DNA of 64,000 bases from NCBI RefSeq assembly GCF_001766235.1, contig NZ_CP015164.1, positions 434,001 to 498,000 on the forward strand. The letters are read 5' to 3'. The notes under the pieces are model-generated. The model was not told the origin of the DNA. It made no database searches and saw only the letters and a program-made list of their open reading frames with translations. Origin of the DNA: Acetobacter ascendens (GTDB taxonomy: Bacteria > Pseudomonadota > Alphaproteobacteria > Acetobacterales > Acetobacteraceae). Shown here piece by piece: positions 16,822-26,644 of this stretch (position 1 is its first letter; every line of letters begins with the position of its first letter). Made by a program: the position numbers and the translations under genes.

Positions 16822-17797
16822 AACCCTGCGGATGGTTTTTGCGCCAGTTGAAGGCTGTTTCCACAATCCGATCAATATCCGTAAACTCTGGTGCCCAACC
16901 GGTTGCTTCCATCAAGCGGGCTGGGCTGGCAACCAAGCTAGCCGGATCACCCGCACGGCGCGGGCCCGCCTGCCAAGGCACCTCCAAATTGCTTACGCGG
17001 GCAACGGCATCAATAATTTCACGGTTGGAGTTACCGCGCCCTGTGCCAACGTTAAACACTACACTTTTATCATTCAGTAGCGGCAATACGGCCAGATGTG
17101 CACGTGCTAGATCTGTAACGTGCACATAATCACGAATACAGGTGCCATCTGGCGTGGGGTAGTCCTCACCAAACAGGGTCAGGGCAGGGCGGCGTTTCAA
17201 GGCAGCATCAATTACCAGCGGGATCAGGTGCGTTTCTGGGCGATGGTCTTCCCCCGCGCGGCCAGCCGGATCAGCCCCAGCGGCGTTGAAATACCGCAGG
17301 CACGCACTTTTTAGGCCATGAATTTTGTCTGCCCAATACAGGGCGCGTTCCACCATATATTTGCTCTCACCATAAGGGGAGCCGGGGTTGATGGGAGCAT
17401 CCTCGTTAATTGGGCCTTCCCCGGCGGAACCAAACAGATTGGCGGTGGAGGAAAACACAAAGCGTTTCGCACCATGGCGGACACAGGCATCAATCAGCCC
17501 AAAGCCATAACCAGCATTGGCTGTCATGTACATCATGGGGTTTTGCATGCTTTTCCCCACCAAGGAGAGTGCTGCAAAATGCAGAATCCCATCCCACGGG
17601 CCAGAGGAAAGAACCTTATCCAGACAAGAAATGTCTGAAATATCGCCTTGCACAAAAGTAGCCTGTTCTGGCACGGCAGCGCGGTGGCCAGTGCGCAGGT
17701 TGTCCAGCACAACAACGTCGTGCCCATCATCCAACAGGGCCAGAACAACGTGGCTGCCAACATACCCAGCGCCACCGGTTACCAGAAAACGAGCCAT
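16811..17797 (-). CDS. galE: UDP-glucose 4-epimerase GalE
   Basis: A 328-residue short-chain dehydrogenase-type epimerase that interconverts UDP-glucose and UDP-galactose for polysaccharide synthesis. It has the NAD fold (LVTGGAGYVGSHVVLALLDD), the YxxxK pair in SPYGESKYMVE, the family block CLRYFNAAGADPAGRAGEDH and GTCIRDYVHVTDLA. It is complete and of family length. In acetic acid bacteria it feeds exopolysaccharide and LPS galactose. Confidence 0.94.
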   Translation of the reverse strand: MARFLVTGGAGYVGSHVVLALLDDGHDVVVLDNLRTGHRAAVPEQATFVQGDISDISCLDKVLSSGPWDGILHFAALSLVGKSMQNPMMYMTANAGYGFGLIDACVRHGAKRFVFSSTANLFGSAGEGPINEDAPINPGSPYGESKYMVERALYWADKIHGLKSACLRYFNAAGADPAGRAGEDHRPETHLIPLVIDAALKRRPALTLFGEDYPTPDGTCIRDYVHVTDLARAHLAVLPLLNDKSVVFNVGTGRGNSNREIIDAVARVSNLEVPWQAGPRRAGDPASLVASPARLMEATGWAPEFTDIDRIVETAFNWRKNHPQGYDA

Positions 17798-17886
17798 ACT
17801 CTCTTTTTGCTCCGTGCAATGTAAAAAGTCTTATCCGGCTGGCCGTGTTGCTAAGCCGAGTAGAATTAGCGTGCCTAATTTATGTT

Positions 17887-20682
17887 TCAGAACGGTTTGA
17901 GCAGGCGGTCAAGATAATCCAGTTCCTGCTGCGGGCGTGTGCGGTCTGAATCACGCCGCCTGAGTTCCTGCTCAATTTCTCTGGCACGCTGGCGCGCTAC
18001 GTTGTCTGGAATGTGGGTGGAATCATCCTCTGTCTGATCCTTGCCTTCACCCAGTTTACGGCCCAACGGATCGCGCTTGCCGCCCTGTTTATCTTCTTCT
18101 TCCTGATTTTCAGAGGAATCAGAAGGTGTGCCAGAGCCATTCTGGCCATCGGATGCACTGCCAGAACCAGAAGATCCATCAGACGGGCTGCCAAGAGCAG
18201 GCAAAAAGCTGGGGATACTGTTTTTGCCATTGCCCTTAACGGCATCCTGCATTTGCTGGCGTGTTTTGCGCAGGGCTTCCAGCGCTTTTTCCTCAGCATT
18301 AGCGGCGGCGGCATCATCCCCATCGGCCAGCGCCTTGCGGGCATCCTGCATGTTTTTGCGGGCTTCATCAAAAGCGCCGGGGGTTTTGCCAGTTAGATCT
18401 TTAAATTCGTCTTTTAGCTCATCTAGCGCGTGTTCCAACGCATGCTGCATAGCACGTTCATTGCGGCGGGTAGCGGCTTGAGCCTCTGCTTTTGCAGGAT
18501 CAGGCATGGCCGGTGTTTCGGGCTGCGAGGGCGGCGGCGGTGTAGGCTGCGCACCTTCCGAACCCGGCGGCGTAGGCAGGCCAAGGCGGCGCAACAATTC
18601 GGATGTCGGCATGTTGGCGTAATCGGCCTCACCATCACCGTCGTCTGCCAGATCACTTTGTTTCTGGGCCTGCGCTTTCAGGTTTTCATCAAGGCGAGAT
18701 TGTGCATGGTCCAACAGGGTGGTTTGTTTGCCGGCCAGATCATGCAGGGCGGCAGCTTGTTCGCGCATTTTTTGCTGCGCCATCATCTGCTGCGCCAAGT
18801 TTGCCATATCCTGCGGCGTGGCGTTGCGCATGCGTTCGGTGGCGTTTTCCATATCCTGCAAACGTTTGAGCGCTTCATCCGCATGACCATTGGAAGCATC
18901 GGACTGAAGCTGGCGCATTAGGCGGGAAAAAGCCTGATTACCCGCGCTGGTAAAGCCCGGAAGATCAGGGATAACAGTGTGGTCTTTCATGGCCTGATGA
19001 GCCAGCGCCTGCATTTTGCGGCTGATGGCGTTTTGCAGGGTTTTTAGTCTGTCTTCCAGTTCCTGCTGGGCTTGTTGCCCTTGCTGCCCATTTTCGTGCA
19101 TGTGCTGGAGTTGCTGTGCCACGGCAGCTTGGGCTGCACGCACATCAATAGATGCCTGAGCACTTGCATCATCCCCTTTACGGCGGTCTTCTATATCCAG
19201 CGCCAGATCCCATAGCAGGTTTGTGGCTCCAGCGCGGGCGGTGGCGGTGTCTGTCAGACTGTCATCTAGCATGGCCACCACGCTACTGAGTGCCAGCAGC
19301 ATGCCGGTATGCTCACGCACAGGGCCGGGGGCATCGGCCAGTGCCTCCAGATCTAATGCAGCATCTGGCCGGCTTTCCTGCCCTAGTGCGAAGCGTTTGC
19401 GCACATCCAGCAAAGCGCGAGCAATAGGGGAGTGAAAAACACGCGCGCCCATACGGAATGTGGCGGGGGCACTCATGCCCTCATGCCCACTTACGGAGGT
19501 GGCAATCACGCGGCCGGTTACGGTTTCACCTGCCCAAGGATCTTCCGACAGATCGGGGCTGATGGCGCCTTTTACAGATTTGGGGTGCCCAACAAGGGGG
19601 AGAGGAATAGTGAGTGTGCGTTCCGCCCCATGTTTGGCATGAGCCAGATGCAGTTCCACTTTAAGGGACGCCAAACCGTAGGCATGGCTGGCCTCATACG
19701 GTAAAAGTGTGCGCCATTCTTCCTTACGGGGGGAGCCAGGGTTAGGCCCCCATTTCACGCTGGGGTTTGCATCCGGCAGAACGGTGACAGGCCATTGGGC
19801 TAATGTGCGGCCACGGCCTGTAAGGCGTACGGTGCCAGAATGCTCCAGCACCACATCCAGCTTCCAACTATGGCCATCCAGCTTGTGGCGCGTGGCATCA
19901 TGCAGCACCATGCCGCCTTGTTCCCCCAAGGTAGGGTGTGAGGCCAAGCCTGTAACAATAGCGGTAAGGTGTGCCCCTTGCGGCGTTTGGGGTGGTGTTT
20001 TGATATTGCCCAGAAAAACCGGGGCATCCGGCGCATAAGCAGGTGGGGTTATCCATGCCTCTACACGCGGGAAAGGCACATCAGGATCATCCCGCCCCGG
20101 GATAAACCCGGCAAGAATACGCCCCGGTGCGGAGGAACCCGCAAGCCCAGCAGTGCCTGCAAGGGCTGCAACCAACACCCAAGCCCCAATCTGCCGCGTG
20201 CGGGCTTGCGGCCAAAGGCGCGGCCAGCCTGCCCGTAACGTGCCGAGTGATGCCAGAATGCGCTGTTGATGCGCTTGCCATAAGGTAATGGAGCTTTGAG
20301 AGGATGTGCCCGCAGGGTGGTCTGTCAGCGTAGCAAGGGGGCGGTTGTGTAGGTTGGATGCCTGTTCAATCCGCCGGTCAACTTCGCTTGGGGTGGGGGG
20401 CGTAAGGTTTTCAATATCCTTGTGCAGCCGCCAGCCACATAAGCTTAGCCATCCGGCCACCAGTAGCAACCGGATGCCATCTGGCAGGTGCTGGGGCATA
20501 CGCAGCAAAGAGGCCACGCAGTAAATGCCCAGCAGGGCAAGAGCAGGCTGCAGTGCAGGCCACAGCCGTTCTATCCGCAAAACAATGGCGGCGTGGCGGC
20601 GTGCGGTGGCAAGGCGCTCCGCCAGCGCTCCATCCTCAGCGGTGGAGGCGGTCAGGGATTGGTGCAGACCGCCTTGGTTCAT
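17887..20682 (-). CDS. TIGR02302-family (DUF4175) membrane protein
   Basis: A 931-residue inner-membrane protein of the alphaproteobacterial DUF4175/TIGR02302 family, whose function is unknown. It has two membrane segments near the start (LALLGIYCVASLLRM and LVAGWLSLCGW), a third near residue 170 (IGAWVLVAALAGTAGLAG), a large extracytoplasmic beta-rich part, and a long Gln/Ala-rich coiled coil (QQLQHMHENGQQGQQAQQE and repeats). The C-terminal third is low-complexity and Ser/Gly/Asp-rich before DYLDRLLKPF. It overlaps lysA by four bases, as in related genomes. Confidence 0.88.
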   Translation of the reverse strand: MNQGGLHQSLTASTAEDGALAERLATARRHAAIVLRIERLWPALQPALALLGIYCVASLLRMPQHLPDGIRLLLVAGWLSLCGWRLHKDIENLTPPTPSEVDRRIEQASNLHNRPLATLTDHPAGTSSQSSITLWQAHQQRILASLGTLRAGWPRLWPQARTRQIGAWVLVAALAGTAGLAGSSAPGRILAGFIPGRDDPDVPFPRVEAWITPPAYAPDAPVFLGNIKTPPQTPQGAHLTAIVTGLASHPTLGEQGGMVLHDATRHKLDGHSWKLDVVLEHSGTVRLTGRGRTLAQWPVTVLPDANPSVKWGPNPGSPRKEEWRTLLPYEASHAYGLASLKVELHLAHAKHGAERTLTIPLPLVGHPKSVKGAISPDLSEDPWAGETVTGRVIATSVSGHEGMSAPATFRMGARVFHSPIARALLDVRKRFALGQESRPDAALDLEALADAPGPVREHTGMLLALSSVVAMLDDSLTDTATARAGATNLLWDLALDIEDRRKGDDASAQASIDVRAAQAAVAQQLQHMHENGQQGQQAQQELEDRLKTLQNAISRKMQALAHQAMKDHTVIPDLPGFTSAGNQAFSRLMRQLQSDASNGHADEALKRLQDMENATERMRNATPQDMANLAQQMMAQQKMREQAAALHDLAGKQTTLLDHAQSRLDENLKAQAQKQSDLADDGDGEADYANMPTSELLRRLGLPTPPGSEGAQPTPPPPSQPETPAMPDPAKAEAQAATRRNERAMQHALEHALDELKDEFKDLTGKTPGAFDEARKNMQDARKALADGDDAAAANAEEKALEALRKTRQQMQDAVKGNGKNSIPSFLPALGSPSDGSSGSGSASDGQNGSGTPSDSSENQEEEDKQGGKRDPLGRKLGEGKDQTEDDSTHIPDNVARQRAREIEQELRRRDSDRTRPQQELDYLDRLLKPF

Positions 20683-22022
20683 GTGGCTTTGGCAAGGTGG
20701 GAGGGCACAGTTTCATCCTGCCACAGTTCTTCAACGCTCTGCCTTTGGCGTATCACCTGCCACTGGCCATCTTCAACCAGAACTTCTGCGGCAAGCGGGC
20801 GGCTATTGTAAGTGGAACTCATAACCGCACCATACGCGCCTGTATCCAACAGGGCTATACGTGCATTGCGTGCCAGCGGGGGCAAAAGCCTGTCACGCGC
20901 AAATGTATCTCCACTTTCGCACACAGGGCCAACCACATGGGTCAAGGAAACAGGCTGGCTGAACGCCTGCGGTGCCAGCGGCAGAATACCATGCCACGCA
21001 TCATACATGCTGGGGCGCAGCAGTTCGTTCATGGCCGTATCCAGCACAAGGAAAGGTACATCCATGCCTTGTGCTTTACGCAGGATAACGCTGCTGAGCA
21101 GTACACCTGCCGGGCCAATGGGCCAACGCCCCGGTTCAATTGCCAGTTTTACGCCCAGCCCCCCCAGTTCTGCCTTAATGGCGCCTGCAAGAGCTTCGGG
21201 CTGACCTTCGGTTTCATTGCGGTAGCAAATGCCAAGGCCGCCGCCACAATCTACAACGCTTACAGCATTGCCTGCGGCGCGCACGGTGTGCACCAGCTCC
21301 GCCACGCGGGCATAGGCTGCACGATAAGGGGCTGTAGTTAAAATCTGGCTGCCAATATGGGTGGCAAACCCAACAGGGCGTACACCGGGGAGGGTAAACG
21401 CATGGGCATATAGTGCTGCGGCATCTTGAAACGGAATGCCAAATTTATTGGCGGCCAAGCCGGTTGTAATTTTGGCGTGGGTTTTGGCATCCACATCCGG
21501 GTTTACGCGCAGCGTAATAGTGGCCTGTTTGCCCAGTTTGCTGGCGATGGCTGAAATAGCTTCCAGCTCTTCCGCACTTTCCACGTTAATCTGGCCAATG
21601 CCGTGGCTAATGGCCTGTTCCAGTTCGGCATCTGTTTTGCCAACGCCGGAAAACACAATGTGGTCTGCTGGAATGCCCGCCTTTAAGGCGCGTGCCAGCT
21701 CACCACCGCTTACAATGTCCGCCCCAAACCCTTCCTGACCGATCAGGGTAAGAATGGCCAGATGATCATTGGCTTTCACGGCATAATGGATGGAAACATC
21801 CAGCCCGGCATTGCTCATGGCTGTGTGCATACGCTGCATACGCGCGCGCAGCGTGCCAGCCCCTAATACCCAACAGGGCGTGCCAACAGAATCAGCTATG
21901 GCGTTCAGGGCCACGCCTTCCAGCATCAATCCACAGGTGGGGTCAACTGTAAGCTGCGGGTGCGTATGTAACAGTTCTGCCAGTGTTGGGTCGGCATCGG
22001 TATAAACAGGTGTTTCGGCCAT
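20679..22022 (-). CDS. lysA: Diaminopimelate decarboxylase LysA
   Basis: The last step of lysine synthesis: PLP-dependent decarboxylation of meso-diaminopimelate. It has the alanine racemase-like PLP barrel with HYAVKANDHLAIL (PLP lysine), GGGLGICYRNE, EPGRWPIGPAG and the second-domain active-site GPVCESGDTFARDR, followed by DTGAYGAVMSSTYNSR. I take the ATG at 22022 (MAETPVYTDADP) over an upstream TTG at 22070; both are open. The protein is 447 residues. It lies between lptM and the TIGR02302 gene in one operon. Confidence 0.93.
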   Translation of the reverse strand: MAETPVYTDADPTLAELLHTHPQLTVDPTCGLMLEGVALNAIADSVGTPCWVLGAGTLRARMQRMHTAMSNAGLDVSIHYAVKANDHLAILTLIGQEGFGADIVSGGELARALKAGIPADHIVFSGVGKTDAELEQAISHGIGQINVESAEELEAISAIASKLGKQATITLRVNPDVDAKTHAKITTGLAANKFGIPFQDAAALYAHAFTLPGVRPVGFATHIGSQILTTAPYRAAYARVAELVHTVRAAGNAVSVVDCGGGLGICYRNETEGQPEALAGAIKAELGGLGVKLAIEPGRWPIGPAGVLLSSVILRKAQGMDVPFLVLDTAMNELLRPSMYDAWHGILPLAPQAFSQPVSLTHVVGPVCESGDTFARDRLLPPLARNARIALLDTGAYGAVMSSTYNSRPLAAEVLVEDGQWQVIRQRQSVEELWQDETVPSHLAKAT

Positions 22023-22138
22023 GAGGCGTAAAGACCCTGATTGCAAAAAAGGAGCAGGAGGCCACGCCAAGAAAGCCTCGGCATGGCAGGTTATGTTGTG
22101 CGGTGCAGTATCAAACCAATATAGTGCGCACTGCGGTC

Positions 22139-22282
22139 TTATTCATCCGGTGGGTACATCCGCGGGTAGGTAATTTTATTTTGTGGGCCGGGCTGATGCG
22201 GCGTGCCCTTTTTGCCGCAGGCTGCCAAAGGCAGAAACAAGATAGTGGCTAGCGCAAGGCCAAAAATCAGGCGGTAATTCAT
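22139..22282 (-). CDS. lptM: Small lipoprotein LptM (YifL-like)
   Basis: A 47-residue lipoprotein with the signal IFGLALATILFLPLAAC (lipobox LAAC) and mature part CGKKGTPHQPGPQNKITYPR. The pattern CGxKGxxxxP with a YPRxYP end is that of LptM, the partner that helps mature the LptD/LptE lipopolysaccharide translocon in enterobacteria. The gene begins 4 bp after argH and lies between argH and lysA, a widely conserved order. Confidence 0.85.
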   Translation of the reverse strand: MNYRLIFGLALATILFLPLAACGKKGTPHQPGPQNKITYPRMYPPDE

Positions 22283-22286
22283 GGTT

Positions 22287-23735
22287 TTACTGCCCTGTTA
22301 CGGTGGGTTCTGCACCCAGAGTTTTCAGCCAACGCTGCGCTTGCGCACTTACATTGCCCGGTGCGGTGCCACCTTCGCTGGTGCGTGATGCAATAGAGGC
22401 ATCTACGCTGAGAACCGAATAGATATCATCCGTAATACCGGGTTCTTCAGCCTGCATTTCCTGCAATGTCAGATCTGCCAGCCCAACGCCTTTTTCCTCG
22501 GCTTTCGCAACCAAGCGGCCAGTTACGTGGTGTGCTGTGCGGAATGGCACTTTCAGCACCCGCACCAGCCAGTCTGCAATATCTGTGGCTGTGGAATAAC
22601 CGGAACCTGCCAGCGCGCGCATCTGGGCGGTGTTGGCTGTCATATCCCGCACCATACCATCACATGCGGCAAGAGAGAGAACAGCGGCATCCGTGGCTTC
22701 AAATACGGGTTCCTTATCTTCCTGCATATCCTTGGCGTAGGCCAGTGGCAGGCCTTTCATAACCGTTAGCAGGCTAACAAGGCTGCCGGTCATGCGTCCG
22801 GTTTTGGCGCGCACCAGTTCTGCTGCATCTGGGTTGCGCTTTTGCGGCATGATGGAAGAGCCGGTGGTGAACGCATCTGAAAGACGGATGAAGGAGAAAG
22901 GAGAGGAACACCAGATGACTATTTCTTCCGCCATGCGCGAAAGATGCATGGCCATAATGGACAGCGCAGAAAGATACTCCAACGCAAAATCACGGTTGGA
23001 TACAGAATCCAGAGAATTGGCGGTAGGGCGGTCAAAATGCAGCAGTTCGGCGGTCATCTTCCGATCAATGGGGAAGGATGTGCCTGCCAGCGCGGCCGAA
23101 CCCAGCGGGCATTCATTCAGGCGCTTGCGTGTGTCTGCCAGACGGCCCCGATCCCGCGCCAGCATTTCCACATACGCCATCAGGTGGTGGCCGAATGTGA
23201 CTGGCTGTGCGGTTTGCAGGTGCGTAAAGCCCGGCATGGGGGTGGCGGCGTGTTCCTCTGCCCGGCGGGCGAGAGAGCGCATAAGGGCGGCAACCTGCTG
23301 GTCCAGCCCATCAATGGCATCACGCACCCACAGGCGGAAATCTGTTGCAACCTGATCATTGCGGGAGCGGGCAGTGTGCAGGCGCTTTCCGGCCTCACCA
23401 ATCCGGTCAGACAGCCGGGCTTCGATATTCATGTGAATATCTTCCAGCGCTTCGGAAAAGGGGAAGTTGCCAGCTGCAATTTCCTGCCCGATTTCTGTCA
23501 GCCCCTTGCGGATGGTGGCTTCATCATCCTTGGAGATAATGCCCACATGCGCCAACATGGCAGCATGGGCGAGGGAGCCGGCAATATCCTGCTTCCACAT
23601 CACCTTATCAAAGCCGATGGAGGCATTGATGGCCTGCATGATCTCAGAAGGGCCACCGGCAAACCGCCCACCCCACTGGGCGTTGGCGTTTTTCTGGTTT
23701 TCCGTTTCCGTGCTGTTCTGGCTGTTCAGAGACAT
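22287..23735 (-). CDS. argH: Argininosuccinate lyase ArgH
   Basis: The last step of arginine synthesis: argininosuccinate to arginine and fumarate. It is a 482-residue member of the fumarase/aspartase superfamily. The family signature is [22 protein letters not shown]; others are [37 protein letters not shown] and [17 protein letters not shown]. It is the first gene of the argH-lptM-lysA-TIGR02302 operon, transcribed from the 245-bp gap upstream. Confidence 0.96.
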   Translation of the reverse strand: MSLNSQNSTETENQKNANAQWGGRFAGGPSEIMQAINASIGFDKVMWKQDIAGSLAHAAMLAHVGIISKDDEATIRKGLTEIGQEIAAGNFPFSEALEDIHMNIEARLSDRIGEAGKRLHTARSRNDQVATDFRLWVRDAIDGLDQQVAALMRSLARRAEEHAATPMPGFTHLQTAQPVTFGHHLMAYVEMLARDRGRLADTRKRLNECPLGSAALAGTSFPIDRKMTAELLHFDRPTANSLDSVSNRDFALEYLSALSIMAMHLSRMAEEIVIWCSSPFSFIRLSDAFTTGSSIMPQKRNPDAAELVRAKTGRMTGSLVSLLTVMKGLPLAYAKDMQEDKEPVFEATDAAVLSLAACDGMVRDMTANTAQMRALAGSGYSTATDIADWLVRVLKVPFRTAHHVTGRLVAKAEEKGVGLADLTLQEMQAEEPGITDDIYSVLSVDASIASRTSEGGTAPGNVSAQAQRWLKTLGAEPTVTGQ

Positions 23736-23980
23736 TTTAGGCCCTAATTCCGTCCTGCTGCGTAAGATGTGCTCAGGCGTTGGCTTATACTGCCGCGGCG
23801 CGGATGCAAAGATGCCACAGTAATGTTGCGCGCCCTAGGGCGCAAATGCCGGTTTGGGCAAAGGGCGTGGCAGGGCCGATCCTGCGGCGGGGCTGTTCTG
23901 TGCGCTGCGGTGCGGGAAAGGGCTGTGCCCGGCGGCAATTCTCTGCTTAAAAGCAAGTGAAATTCAGGGAGTTCATGAAC
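23736..23980. other. Promoter gap between divergent argH and 23981 gene
   Basis: No gene is seen in these 245 bases. The stretch is GC-rich and must hold the argH and divergent promoters. No clear -35/-10 pair, operator or riboswitch was recognised. Confidence 0.4.
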
Positions 23981-24295
23981 ATGACAACACCACACAAGCT
24001 TACAACCTTTGCCGTGATTGATCCCGGCCCGAATGTGCTTTTGGAAGTTATGCGCGCAGAAAGCCCGGTTGTGGCTGTTGAGCGCTTGGAAGGCAAAATG
24101 CGCGGCCCGGAATATGTGGCGGCTCGTAGTTACGATGTTGGCGGCGAAGAATCGCTGGATGGCGCAGATCCGGCCTATCTGGTGTACGAACTCGATGATA
24201 GCGGGTTGGATGCAGAAGGCCTGACGGGGGAAGACGCAGGGCAGGTACGTGCACAGGCCGATCTGGCTGCTGTTGTGGTATCTTCCGCCAAATAA
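23981..24295 (+). CDS. Conserved protein of unknown function
   Basis: A 104-residue acidic protein I do not recognise (MTTPHKLTTFAVIDPGPNVL and on). It has no membrane segment or signal peptide. The start is chosen so that AGGGAG lies nine bases upstream; earlier ATG codons at 23975 and further up are also open. It reads in the same direction as the amidohydrolase gene 100 bp downstream and may be cotranscribed. Confidence 0.6.
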   Translation: MTTPHKLTTFAVIDPGPNVLLEVMRAESPVVAVERLEGKMRGPEYVAARSYDVGGEESLDGADPAYLVYELDDSGLDAEGLTGEDAGQVRAQADLAAVVVSSAK

Positions 24296-24397
24296 GTTTT
24301 TCAAACCCGAACGAGAGTGTTCTGTGGCATGGCGGAAAGGGTAGGCGTTACCTGCTTTTTCCGCACCATGCCGTGCGATGCAGGAGGTGGAAGAGGC

Positions 24398-25177
24398 ATG
24401 TCTGTTGATCAGGTGCTGATGGCAGAAAGTTTTGTGGTGCATGGCCGGGATGAAGGTGGCCCCTTTGTGCTGGTAAGTGACCATGCAGGCCGTGCCATTC
24501 CGCCTGAACTGGGTGATCTGGGGCTAAGTGCGCAGGAACGTGCGCGCCATATTGGCTGGGATATCGGCATAGATGGCGTAGGCCGCAAACTGGCTGATCT
24601 GCTGCCTGCTGTGTTGATTGAGCAGGTATATTCCCGCTTGGTGATTGATTGTAACCGTGCGCCCGGCCACCCAACCTCCATCGTGCAGGTAAGCGATGGC
24701 ACAACAGTGCCGCGCAACCAGAATATCTCGGCGCAGGATCGGGCTTGGCGGGAGCAAACAATTCTGCACCCTTATCACGCCCGTATTCGGCAGGAACTGG
24801 ACGCCCATGTGGCCGCTGGCCGCCAAACGGTGGTTGTGGCACTACACAGTTTTACGCCATCCATGCACGGCAAACAGCGCCCGTGGCATGCAGGGCTTTT
24901 GCATAATCATGATTCCCGGCTGGCTCGTATCATGATTGCTCTTTTGCAAAAGGCTGGCTTGGTGGTGGGGGATAACGAACCCTACGCCCTGACAGATACA
25001 TCAGATTACACCATCCCTCAGCATGGTGAGCAGCGTGAACTGCCGCATATTGAAATTGAAATTCGGCAGGATCTGATCGCCGATGATGCCGGGCAGACCG
25101 AATGGGCAAACCGTCTGGCCCGCGTGCTGCCACAGGCATGGCAGCAGTTTTGTGAACAGTATGGAGAAAGCGCATGA
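24398..25177 (+). CDS. N-formylglutamate amidohydrolase-family enzyme
   Basis: A 259-residue FGase (PF05013-type) that would remove the formyl group from N-formylglutamate, a product of histidine breakdown, though the exact substrate is unproven. Core blocks are VLVSDHAGRAIPPELG, IGWDIGID, LVIDCNRAPGHPTS, VALHSFTPSMHG and IEIEIRQDLI. The ATG at 24398 has GGAGGTGG eight bases before it. It ends in an ATGA overlap with aroE, so the two are translationally linked, as in several alphaproteobacteria. Confidence 0.88.
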   Translation: MSVDQVLMAESFVVHGRDEGGPFVLVSDHAGRAIPPELGDLGLSAQERARHIGWDIGIDGVGRKLADLLPAVLIEQVYSRLVIDCNRAPGHPTSIVQVSDGTTVPRNQNISAQDRAWREQTILHPYHARIRQELDAHVAAGRQTVVVALHSFTPSMHGKQRPWHAGLLHNHDSRLARIMIALLQKAGLVVGDNEPYALTDTSDYTIPQHGEQRELPHIEIEIRQDLIADDAGQTEWANRLARVLPQAWQQFCEQYGESA

Positions 25178-26040
25178 CCGCCACAGATACAGCCAAGCCG
25201 CAGATTATTACGGGCAAGGCCAAGCTGGCGGGTGTTCTGGGCTGGCCCGTTGCACATTCGCGCTCTCCCGTGCTGCATAATTACTGGTTGCGGCGTTATG
25301 GCGTGGATGGCGCTTATGTGCCGCTGCCCGTTGAGCCAGATGCGTTTGTAGCAGCCGTTCTGGGCTTGCAGGCAGCGGGCTTTCGGGGCGCGAATGTGAC
25401 CATTCCGCACAAGGAAGCCGCCTTTAAAATTGCGGATGTGCTGGACCATTCCGCCCAGCGTGCAGGTGCCGTGAACACGCTGGTGTTTGAAGATGACGGC
25501 AAAATTCATGGTTACTCAACAGATGGCGCAGGTTTTGTCGCCAGTATGGAAGCCGCAGGATTAAATCCGCCCAAACAGGCACAGGCTCTGCTGCTAGGTG
25601 CTGGTGGGGCTGCACGATCTGTTGCTGCCGCTTTACAGGATTGTGGCCTGCGTGTTGCCGTTACCAATCGCACCCAAGGGCGAGCAGAAGAACTGGCAAA
25701 AGCTCTGCCGGGGCTGGACGTGGTGCCGTGGAATGCGTGGGAACAACGCCTTGGCACGTTTAGTCTGCTGGTAAACACCACATCTTTGGGTATGGAAGGT
25801 GGCCCGGATGCGGCGTTCCGGCCTTCCTTGGCGCATGCGGGCAAGGAACTGGTGGTGGCGGATATTGTGTATGTACCGCGCATAACGCCGTTGTTGGCAG
25901 AAGCTCAGTCTGCTGGTCTGCACACTTTGGGTGGGCTTGGTATGCTGTTGCATCAGGCACGGCTGGGTTTTCAAAAATGGTATGGCGTGAACCCAGAAGT
26001 GGATGCCGCAACGGAAGCTTTTGTGCAGGAAAGTTTCTAA
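25174..26040 (+). CDS. aroE: Shikimate dehydrogenase AroE
   Basis: Reduces 3-dehydroshikimate to shikimate with NADPH in aromatic amino acid synthesis. The 288-residue protein has the substrate loop GWPVAHSRSPVLHNYWL, NVTIPHKEAAFK (catalytic Lys), NTLVFEDDGKIHGYSTDGAGF, the cofactor loop LLGAGGAARSVAAAL, NRTQGRAEEL and VNTTSLGM. Its start overlaps the amidohydrolase gene by four bases and coaE follows 16 bp later. Confidence 0.95.
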   Translation: MTATDTAKPQIITGKAKLAGVLGWPVAHSRSPVLHNYWLRRYGVDGAYVPLPVEPDAFVAAVLGLQAAGFRGANVTIPHKEAAFKIADVLDHSAQRAGAVNTLVFEDDGKIHGYSTDGAGFVASMEAAGLNPPKQAQALLLGAGGAARSVAAALQDCGLRVAVTNRTQGRAEELAKALPGLDVVPWNAWEQRLGTFSLLVNTTSLGMEGGPDAAFRPSLAHAGKELVVADIVYVPRITPLLAEAQSAGLHTLGGLGMLLHQARLGFQKWYGVNPEVDAATEAFVQESF

Positions 26041-26056
26041 GGGTTACAGTAAGGGC

Positions 26057-26644
26057 ATGAAAATTCTGGGCCTTACTGGCGGTATGGGCATGGGCAAAAG
26101 CACCGTGGCCACATTGTTGCAGCGTGCAGGCTTGCCGATATTTGATGCAGATGCCGAAGTGCGCAGCTTGCAGGCGGATCATGGGGCCGCCTTGCCCGCC
26201 ATAGCGCAACTGGTGCCGCATGCTGTGCAAAACGGACACTTGGATAGAGCCATATTGCGGCAAGCTGTGATAAAAGAACCGGCACTGCTGAAAAAACTGG
26301 AACACATCATCCACCCTATGGTGCGGGCTGCGCGTACACGGTTTTTACGCATGCAGCGCTTGCAGGGGGCGCATTGTGTGGTGCTGGATATTCCATTGCT
26401 GTATGAAACAGGTGCCCAGCGTGAATGTGATGATGTTTTGGTGGTATCCGCCCCACATTGGGTACAGGCGCGGCGCGTGGCCAAAAGGCGAGGCATGCCA
26501 TCAGCCGAGGCGCGCAAGCTGATAGCGCGGCAAATGCCAGATGCTCAACGCGTGCGCCAAGCCGGCAAGATTATCCACACTGGCGGTAGTATGTGGGAAA
26601 CAGAGCGGCAGGTGCGCCAGATAATCAGGAGCCTGAGGGCATGA
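26057..26644 (+). CDS. coaE: Dephospho-CoA kinase CoaE
   Basis: Phosphorylates dephospho-CoA at the 3' ribose position, the last step of coenzyme A synthesis. The 195-residue protein begins MKILGLTGGMGMGKSTVATL (P-loop), continues with FDADAEVRSL, LDIPLLYETG and RRGMPSAEARKLIARQMP, and has the usual length. I start it at the ATG at 26057, directly before the P-loop strand, not at the earlier open frame that overlaps aroE. It overlaps dnaQ by four bases. Confidence 0.94.
   Translation: MKILGLTGGMGMGKSTVATLLQRAGLPIFDADAEVRSLQADHGAALPAIAQLVPHAVQNGHLDRAILRQAVIKEPALLKKLEHIIHPMVRAARTRFLRMQRLQGAHCVVLDIPLLYETGAQRECDDVLVVSAPHWVQARRVAKRRGMPSAEARKLIARQMPDAQRVRQAGKIIHTGGSMWETERQVRQIIRSLRA

Noticed and set aside
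20553..21341. A 262-codon plus-strand frame opposite lysA
   Set aside because: Shadow of lysA and the TIGR02302 gene.
22944..23747. A 267-codon plus-strand frame opposite argH
   Set aside because: Shadow; argH signature on the minus strand is decisive.
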